DNA of 12,858 nt. It comes from Bacteroidales bacterium (GTDB lineage: Bacteria > Bacteroidota > Bacteroidia > Bacteroidales > Bacteroidaceae). Position numbers and translations under genes: made by a program. The notes under the pieces were generated by a model. The model saw only the letters and a list, made by a program, of their open reading frames with translations. It did not search any database and was not told the origin of the DNA. The DNA lies in the NCBI GenBank assembly GCA_004558535.1, contig SFCP01000047.1:1-12858 (forward strand). Direction: 5' to 3'. Positions 8,297 to 12,858 of the stretch are shown one piece after another. Within the stretch, counting starts at the first letter, position 1. Each line of letters opens with the position of its first letter.

Positions 8297-10144
8297 ATGC
8301 TGACTACACTGATTATCCTGCTTATATCCGCCCTGTTGTTTGTCACGGGCAAATTTCGCTCCGACCTGGTGGCCGTCTGCACCGCACTTTCGTTGGTGCT
8401 TTTCGGCGTTCTGACGCCCGAGGAAGCCCTGGCCGGTTTCTCCAATCCCATTGTGATCATGATGGCCGGCCTGTTCGTGGTGGGCGGCGGCATCTTCACC
8501 ACCGGTTTGGCCAAGCGGGTGGGCGGCAGCATCCTGCGGCTGGCCGGCGGCGGCGAGACGCGGCTGCTGGTATGGCTCATGCTGGCCACCGCGCTGGTCG
8601 GTGCGTTCGTCAGCAATACGGGTACGGTGGCCCTGATGCTCCCCATTGTGGTCAGCATGGCCCGCGGTGCCGGTCTCTCCATCTCGCGTTTTCTCATGCC
8701 CTTGGCTTTTGCCGGCAGTTTGGGCGGTATGCTCACGCTGATTGGTACGCCGCCCAACCTCATCGTGCGTGACGCGCTCGCCGCGGCTGGTTACGCGGCC
8801 CCATCGTTCTTCACGTTCACCCCCGTGGGCATTGTGTGCGTAGCGGTGGGCATCCTGTGTCTGATACCCTTGAGCCGCCGCTTCCTGACGGGCCGGGGGA
8901 AGGAACAGACGCAGCGCCGGCATCAAAAGTCGCTGGAGGATTTGGCCGAAGAGTACCGATTGAACGAGGGATTGAGCCGCCTGCGCGTACAGGTCGGCAC
9001 GCCGGTGTGCGGAAAGAGCATTCGCGAGCTCGAAGTCCGCAGTCGCTACGGCGTGACCGTCATCGAGGTGCGACGCACGCACGATGCCGCCGGCTCACAA
9101 CTGCTGCGGCAGGTCACACAGTATACTCCCGCCGACGTAACCCTTGCCCCCGGCGATGTGCTCTACGTCACCGGCAGCCGCGAAGCCATATCCTTGCTCG
9201 CATCCGAGCAGCAGTTGCAACTGTTGCGTGGTGGCGGGAAGCGGCGGCGCCTGCAGTTCTACGACGTAGGCATGGCCGAAATCCTGTTGACCTCCACGGC
9301 CGGCGTGGTAGGCCGTCGCGTGGCCGATGCCGACTTCCGCAGCCGTTTCGGACTGAGTGTGCTGGGCGTGCGGCGTCACAACGATTACCTGCTGAGCGAC
9401 CTCGGCGAAGTACGTCTGCACAGCGGCGACGTGGTGCTTGTGCAGGGACCGTGGGAGAACATCTCGCGCCTCGCAGATGCCGGCGACGATTGGGTGGTGA
9501 TGGGTCAGCCGCTCGAACAGGCTGCCCGCGTCACCCTGGACTACAAGGCGCCCGTGGCTGCCCTGATTATGCTGCTCATGGTGGCCGCGATGGCTTTCGA
9601 TTTCATCCCTGTGGCTGCCGTTACAGCCGTCATGCTGGCCGCTGTGGCCATGGTGCTGACGGGCTGTGTGCGGGGCGTCGAGGGCGCCTACAAGACGATA
9701 AATTGGGAGAGCATTGTGCTCTTTGCCTCCATGCTGCCTATGTCTACGGCTTTGCAGAAGACGGGTGCCTCCGACCTGATTTCCCGAAATTTAGTGGCTG
9801 TGGTGGGCGACGGCGGGCCTTATCTGTTGCTGGCAGCCGTATATCTGGCCACCTCGCTCCTGACTTTTTTCATCTCGAACACGGTCACGGCTGTCCTGAT
9901 GGCTCCCATCGCTTTGTCGGCGGCAGCGGCGCAGGGCGTCAGTGCCGTCCCGTTTCTCATGGCGGTGACAGTGGCGGCCAGTGCGTGCTTTGCCTCGCCC
10001 TTTTCCACGCCGCCCAACGCGCTGGTCATGTCGGCAGGCAGTTATACCCCCGTGGATTATCTGAAGGTGGGCCTGCCGCTGCAGCTTGTCATGGCCGTGG
10101 TGATGATTGTCGTGCTGCCGCTGCTCTTCCCCTTTGCCGGATAG
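8297..10144 (+). CDS. SLC13/DASS-type anion transporter with two TrkA-C domains
   Basis: A 615-residue inner-membrane transporter of the divalent anion:Na+ symporter group, with a cytoplasmic insert. The N-terminal membrane half contains SNTGT (S106-N108) and GTPPNL (150-155). The C-terminal half contains SNTVT (S527-T529) and STPPN (570-574). These paired SNT and TPPN motifs form the sodium and substrate sites in the family. Between the halves lie two TrkA-C/RCK_C domains, about 228-305 (VCGKSIREL, GDVLYVTG) and 323-393 (VVGRRVADADF, GDVVLVQG), probably regulatory ligand-binding modules. Substrates in relatives include dicarboxylates, sulfate and other oxyanions; which one applies here is not evident. 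The ATG lies 13 nt after the 21-bp array. It converges on xerD, with 37 nt between the stops. Confidence 0.92.
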   Translation: MLTTLIILLISALLFVTGKFRSDLVAVCTALSLVLFGVLTPEEALAGFSNPIVIMMAGLFVVGGGIFTTGLAKRVGGSILRLAGGGETRLLVWLMLATALVGAFVSNTGTVALMLPIVVSMARGAGLSISRFLMPLAFAGSLGGMLTLIGTPPNLIVRDALAAAGYAAPSFFTFTPVGIVCVAVGILCLIPLSRRFLTGRGKEQTQRRHQKSLEDLAEEYRLNEGLSRLRVQVGTPVCGKSIRELEVRSRYGVTVIEVRRTHDAAGSQLLRQVTQYTPADVTLAPGDVLYVTGSREAISLLASEQQLQLLRGGGKRRRLQFYDVGMAEILLTSTAGVVGRRVADADFRSRFGLSVLGVRRHNDYLLSDLGEVRLHSGDVVLVQGPWENISRLADAGDDWVVMGQPLEQAARVTLDYKAPVAALIMLLMVAAMAFDFIPVAAVTAVMLAAVAMVLTGCVRGVEGAYKTINWESIVLFASMLPMSTALQKTGASDLISRNLVAVVGDGGPYLLLAAVYLATSLLTFFISNTVTAVLMAPIALSAAAAQGVSAVPFLMAVTVAASACFASPFSTPPNALVMSAGSYTPVDYLKVGLPLQLVMAVVMIVVLPLLFPFAG

Positions 10145-10181
10145 TGCATTCACGGGCAGGAAAAAAGTGGCGGCAGCCTGT

Positions 10182-11066
10182 TCAGCGGTTGTTGCGTGGG
10201 AAGTGCTGTAAAATCTGTTCGCGGAGGAAGCGTTGATCCAAGTGGGTATAGATTTCCGTCGTCGCGATGCTCTCGTGCCCCAGCATCATCTGTATGGCTC
10301 GCAGGTTGGCGCCGCCCTCCAGAAGGTGGGTGGCAAAGGTGTGGCGGAAGGTGTGTGGACTGATCTCCTTGGTGATGCCGGCGCGCAGGGCGTAGACTTT
10401 CAGGTTGTGGAAGACCGTGATGCGCGAGAGGTGGCTACGGCGTCGGAAACTCAGGAAGACGTAGTCCTCCTCGCCCGGTTTGGGGTTGATGTCGGCTCGG
10501 TCGGCCAGCCAAAGTCGCAGTTCGTGGGCCGTGGCGTCGGCCAGGGGGACCAGGCGTTGCTTGTTGCCTTTGCCGCAGACGCGCAGGTAGCCCTCGTCGA
10601 GGAAGAGGTCGCTCAGGCCCATTTGGCAGAGTTCGCTGACGCGCAGCCCGCAGCCATAGAGCACCTCGATGATGGCACGGTCGCGCCTTTCCTCGGGCAT
10701 GCTCAGGTCGAGGCTCCCCTCGATGGCCTCGATTTCTTCGAGCGAGAGCACGGCGGGCAGGTGTTTCCCTATCTTGGGCGATTCAAGGAGCTCGGTGGGG
10801 TCGTTTTCCAGGTAGCCGTCGATGACAAGGAAGCGGTAGAAACTGCGCACGCCGCTCAGGATGCGCGCTACGCTGCGGGGGGCTATGCCTGTGTCGGTCA
10901 TGGCGGCGGCGAAGCGGTGCAGGTCGGGCAGGCTGACGGCTTCGGGGCGCAGGCTGACGTCGTGCAGGTAGTTCAGAAAGAGGCGCACGTCGTGGGCGTA
11001 GGCTTCGCGGGTATTGTCGGCGAGGCCCTGTTCCAATGTGATGTAGTTCAGGTAGCGTTCGAGCAC
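10182..11066 (-). CDS. xerD: Tyrosine recombinase XerD
   Basis: A 294-residue site-specific recombinase that acts with XerC-type partners at dif to resolve chromosome dimers. The N-terminal SAM-like DNA-binding domain covers about 1-95. The catalytic domain has the full active set: R142 (GCGLRVSEL), K166 (GKGNKQR), H238 and R241 (SPHTFRHTFATHLLEGG), H264 (LGHESIATT) and nucleophile Y273 (IYTHLD). Length and GKGNKQR match housekeeping XerD better than a mobile integrase. The start is GTG (11066-11064): an in-frame TGA lies two codons upstream and the next Met is residue 56, so GTG is required for a full N-domain. It follows the lipoprotein gene by 36 nt, suggesting co-transcription. No dif-like site was identified in the window. 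Confidence 0.93.
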   Translation of the reverse strand: MLERYLNYITLEQGLADNTREAYAHDVRLFLNYLHDVSLRPEAVSLPDLHRFAAAMTDTGIAPRSVARILSGVRSFYRFLVIDGYLENDPTELLESPKIGKHLPAVLSLEEIEAIEGSLDLSMPEERRDRAIIEVLYGCGLRVSELCQMGLSDLFLDEGYLRVCGKGNKQRLVPLADATAHELRLWLADRADINPKPGEEDYVFLSFRRRSHLSRITVFHNLKVYALRAGITKEISPHTFRHTFATHLLEGGANLRAIQMMLGHESIATTEIYTHLDQRFLREQILQHFPRNNR

Positions 11067-11102
11067 TTTTCAGTAGGATTTATGGGCTTTGCAGGGGTCG
11101 CT

Positions 11103-11672
11103 TCAGCGTCCCTCGTCCACCCGTTCGCCGCCGCTGTCCAGCCCCGGCTCGTTGGGCGTTTTCTCGGACTCGTCCTCAGTGTCGGCCAGGCGGATGTCGA
11201 CGATGCGCGTGATGCCCGTGCGGCCGAAATACGGGGACAGCAATTCCGCGAAGACGTACACGCGGCGTCCTAACAGTTCGGGCCGCAGCCGCAGGTTCCA
11301 GTCTGTGCGAAACGAGCTGCCTGCTTCGAGCTTCACGGGCAGGATTTGGTCGTACTCTTGGGTGCCCGGGTCGTCGGCCAGGACTAAGTTGGTATTGTTC
11401 TTGTCGGTCGGGACGCCCGGCATAAAGGACGAAATCGACGTGCTGGATATGTAGCCCACGATGTAGCCGCAGACGACGATGTCTTCCCCGCCCTCCAGCG
11501 CCAGCGCTTCGGCCACGCTGAGGGTGTCCGTCGGTATATTCGTTGCCGTCTCGCCGTCGGTGGCGCCGGTGGAGTCGGCATCGCTGTCTACCTCCAGTTT
11601 ACTGCAGCCCGTCGTGGCAAGGCAGAGCAGCAGGAGGGCAAGGAGGGTGGCAAGGGGCGTCGTTCGTGTCAT
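11103..11672 (-). CDS. Lipoprotein with DUF6359-like OB-fold domain
   Basis: A 189-residue lipoprotein. The hydrophobic signal LATLLALLLLCLATTGC ends in a lipobox with C23 as the lipidated residue. A Ser/Thr/Asp-rich linker (~24-50, DSDADSTGATDGETAT) follows. The globular part (~50-165) has the DUF6359 pattern: LSVAEALAL, then VVCGYIVGYI, then DKNNTNLVLADDPG, then LPVKL, then LRPELLGRRVYVFAEL. This family is expected to adopt an OB-like fold and is frequent in Bacteroidota surface or periplasmic proteins; its ligand is unknown. The C-terminal tail is acidic and looks disordered (EDESEKTPNEPG). It sits 51 nt after the O-methyltransferase and 36 nt before xerD on the same strand. The next residue after the lipid cysteine, S24, gives no inner-membrane retention signal. 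Confidence 0.82.
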   Translation of the reverse strand: MTRTTPLATLLALLLLCLATTGCSKLEVDSDADSTGATDGETATNIPTDTLSVAEALALEGGEDIVVCGYIVGYISSTSISSFMPGVPTDKNNTNLVLADDPGTQEYDQILPVKLEAGSSFRTDWNLRLRPELLGRRVYVFAELLSPYFGRTGITRIVDIRLADTEDESEKTPNEPGLDSGGERVDEGR

Positions 11673-11723
11673 GGGATAGGGAGTTGGGGGAAAATAAACA
11701 GGAGTTGGCCGGCACGCAGCGCG

Positions 11724-12359
11724 TCAGGGTAGTTTCTCGATAAGGCTCAGTCCGTCGCGCAGGGGCAGGATGAGTTGCCGGACGCGCGGGTCGGCTGCCA
11801 CAAAGTCGTTAAATTCGCGAATGGCGCGCGTCTGCGGGTCTTTGTCGTAGGCCGGGTCGGTCACGTGGCCGTCCCACAGCGTATTGTCGGCCAGCAGAAA
11901 ACCGCCCGGGCGCAACCGCGGCAGCACCAATTCGTAGTAGCGCAGGTATTCGCGCTTGTTGGCGTCGATAAAGGCCAGGTCGAAATCGCCCTGCATGGCC
12001 GGCAGCAGGGCGAACACGTCGCCCACGATGAAGCGGATAGCCGGCGGATAGGGTGCATGCTCCAGCCAGGGTCGCGTGAAGTCCTCCTGCTCATCGTTCA
12101 CCTCGAAGGTAATCAGTTCGCTCCCGTCCTCCATGCCTGCTGCCAAGCTCAGCGCCGAGTAGCCCGAGTAAGTACCGATCTCCAGCACGCGGCGGGGGCG
12201 CAGCATCCGCGCAATCATGCGCAGCAGCTGCCCCTGCAGGGGTCCCGAAGCCATCCGCGGGCGCAGCAGGTGAAGCTGTGTGGCGCGGTAGAGGCGGGCC
12301 AGGTATTCGTCCTCGCCCGAGGTGTGGTCCGTGATATAGTCTTCGATTTCGGCAAGCAT
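11724..12359 (-). CDS. Class I SAM-dependent O-methyltransferase (Methyltransf_3 family)
   Basis: A 211-residue cytoplasmic enzyme of the cation-dependent catechol/caffeoyl-CoA O-methyltransferase family. It transfers a methyl group from S-adenosylmethionine to a small hydroxylated substrate that is not identified here. Motif I is VLEIGTYSGYSALSL (58-72). E86 (FEVND) should bind the SAM ribose. D132 in FIDANK, D158 and N159 in ADNTLWDG are the expected metal ligands, and K135 the catalytic lysine. The first 40 residues contain the substrate-side helices, ending PRMASGPLQG. The ATG lies 11 nt from the 64-bp repeat array, so its leader is repeat-derived. A purine-rich AAAAAGG abuts the start codon. 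The gene probably shares a transcript with the lipoprotein and xerD genes, and perhaps with aroQ through the array. Confidence 0.92.
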   Translation of the reverse strand: MLAEIEDYITDHTSGEDEYLARLYRATQLHLLRPRMASGPLQGQLLRMIARMLRPRRVLEIGTYSGYSALSLAAGMEDGSELITFEVNDEQEDFTRPWLEHAPYPPAIRFIVGDVFALLPAMQGDFDLAFIDANKREYLRYYELVLPRLRPGGFLLADNTLWDGHVTDPAYDKDPQTRAIREFNDFVAADPRVRQLILPLRDGLSLIEKLP

Positions 12360-12370
12360 CCTTTTTGAGG

Positions 12371-12613
12371 GGGAATTAGGAATTAGAAATTAGGAATTAG
12401 GAATGGGCGGGCGCGAGGTGCGCTTTTTTGGGAGGGGAATTAGGAATTAGAAATTAGGAATTAGGAATGGGTGGACGCGAGGTGCGCTTTTTTGGGAGGG
12501 GAATTAGGAATTAGAAATTAGGAATTAGGAATGGGTGGGCGCGAGGTGCGCTTTTTGGGGGGAAATTAGGAATTAGAAATTAGGAATTAGGAATGGGCGG
12601 GCGCGAGGTGCGC
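12371..12613. repeat. 64-bp tandem array with nested heptamers (3.8 copies)
   Basis: Units are 12371-12434 (64 bp), 12435-12498 (64), 12499-12560 (62) and a truncated 12561-12613 (53). Each opens with five heptamers of the GGAATTA type, the third always GAAATTA, and continues GGCGGGCGCGAGGTGCGC followed by a T run and GGGAG. Units differ at only a few bases (such as GGGCGGGCG, GGGTGGACG, GGGTGGGCG), so expansion was recent. The tail of a further copy (CTTTTTGAGG, 12361-12370) touches the O-methyltransferase start. GCGC-GAGGT-GCGC followed by up to six T makes a weak terminator-like hairpin on the plus strand in units 1-3; the shortened fourth unit lacks the T run. There are no CRISPR spacers. 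Confidence 0.9.
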
Positions 12614-12635
12614 CATGCTTTTATCGTTGTGCGCT

Positions 12636-12720
12636 CTCGTTTCTCGCAGCTCGCTCCTCGTTTCTCGCGGTTCGTTCCTCGTTTTCTCGCGGCCCGTTCC
12701 TTCTTTTTCTCGGCTCATTC
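12636..12720. repeat. 21-bp tandem array C (four units)
   Basis: Units start at 12636 (21 bp), 12657 (21), 12678 (22) and 12700 (21). The consensus begins CTCGTTTCTCGCGG and ends CGTTC. The fourth unit has degenerated to CTTCTTTTTCTCGG. The next unit would begin CTATTTC at 12721, which is exactly the aroQ stop codon and its preceding codons on the minus strand, so the array abuts or slightly invades the aroQ end. The consensus shares CTCGTTTCT with array B. Confidence 0.82.
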
Positions 12721-12858
12721 CTATTTCAAGAAATCCGTTTTAAGGGCTTCGATGGCCAACCGGTAGGAGTCCATGCCAAAGCCGCAGATGACGCCCTTAC
12801 AGGCCGCGGAAATCATCGAATGGTGGCGAAATGCTTCGCGCTGGTGTACGTTGCTCAG
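12721..12858 (-). CDS. aroQ: 3-dehydroquinate dehydratase, type II (AroQ), C-terminal part
   Basis: Only the last 45 codons lie in the window; the start is beyond the right edge. The reading is LSNVHQREAFRHHS, then MISAACKGVICGFG, then MDSYRLAIEALKTDFLK. This matches the end of type II dehydroquinases: the S-N-[IV]-H-x-RE-x-FR-x-x-S substrate-binding segment, the conserved GVI-x-GFG turn, and the Y-x-LA-x-x-AL terminal helix. The enzyme converts 3-dehydroquinate to 3-dehydroshikimate in the shikimate pathway, as a cytoplasmic dodecamer. The catalytic N-terminal Tyr and the central His lie outside the window and cannot be checked. The stop is followed directly by repeat array C; no intrinsic terminator is seen on the minus strand. 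Confidence 0.9.
   Translation of the reverse strand: MSNVHQREAFRHHSMISAACKGVICGFGMDSYRLAIEALKTDFLK

Noticed and set aside
8081..9082. 333-codon minus-strand frame with KSQKRGC-like heptads
   Set aside because: It is antisense to the SLC13 gene, whose transport motifs are intact. The heptads come from array B.
10145..10181. Terminator between the convergent SLC13 and xerD genes
   Set aside because: A six-base T run on the minus strand (10166-10161) is preceded only by a 3-bp GGC/GCC stem, too weak to call.
10233..11273. 346-codon open frame on the plus strand over xerD and the lipoprotein gene
   Set aside because: xerD on the other strand has every catalytic residue of its family, while this frame shows no family features.
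12371..12613. CRISPR array
   Set aside because: Repeat units are contiguous at 62-64 bp, with no unique spacers and no cas genes in view. The nested heptamers show simple tandem duplication.

Overview
The window looks like a chromosomal segment of a GC-rich member of the Bacteroidota, most likely order Bacteroidales. Three things point there. The promoters are TTTG / TAnnTTTG, the form read by the Bacteroidota sigma factor. One cell-surface protein carries a type IX secretion (T9SS) C-terminal sorting domain. The gene families (NhaD antiporter, beta-barrel OMP, DUF6359-like lipoprotein, two-domain MiaB/TRAM) are typical of the phylum. The genus cannot be fixed from the sequence. There are no tRNA or rRNA genes, insertion sequences or CRISPR arrays.

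Layout. Positions 1-817 hold no convincing gene. They contain a possible leftward promoter, a 171-bp element with perfect 33-bp inverted arms built from a GGAATTA heptamer, a strong promoter that runs at once into an intrinsic terminator (a predicted ~50-nt RNA), and a 21-bp tandem array. Rightward genes follow: miaB (tRNA ms2i6A methylthiotransferase) and, 21 nt later, a 1100-residue secreted multidomain T9SS cargo protein. After a hairpin, paired palindromes and a promoter comes the cluster nhaD (Na+/H+ antiporter), an outer-membrane beta-barrel protein, and a small ABM-fold monooxygenase, with 25- and 26-nt gaps. A 233-bp gap holds a long hairpin and five 21-bp repeats. It leads to an SLC13-type transporter with two TrkA-C domains.

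The right third is leftward: aroQ (only its C-terminus is inside the window), then 361 bp of repeats, then O-methyltransferase, lipoprotein and xerD, with 51- and 36-nt gaps. xerD converges on the SLC13 gene.

The genes are mostly housekeeping or transport: tRNA modification, sodium/proton homeostasis, anion uptake, shikimate pathway, chromosome dimer resolution. The unusual content lies between them. Four intergenic regions carry tandem repeats with a unit of 21 (once 22) bp. Another carries a 64-bp array, and two regions carry the same 7-bp GGAATTA motif. The 21-bp arrays look like divergent relatives. I know of no described function for them, and they are the best candidate in this window for something undescribed.
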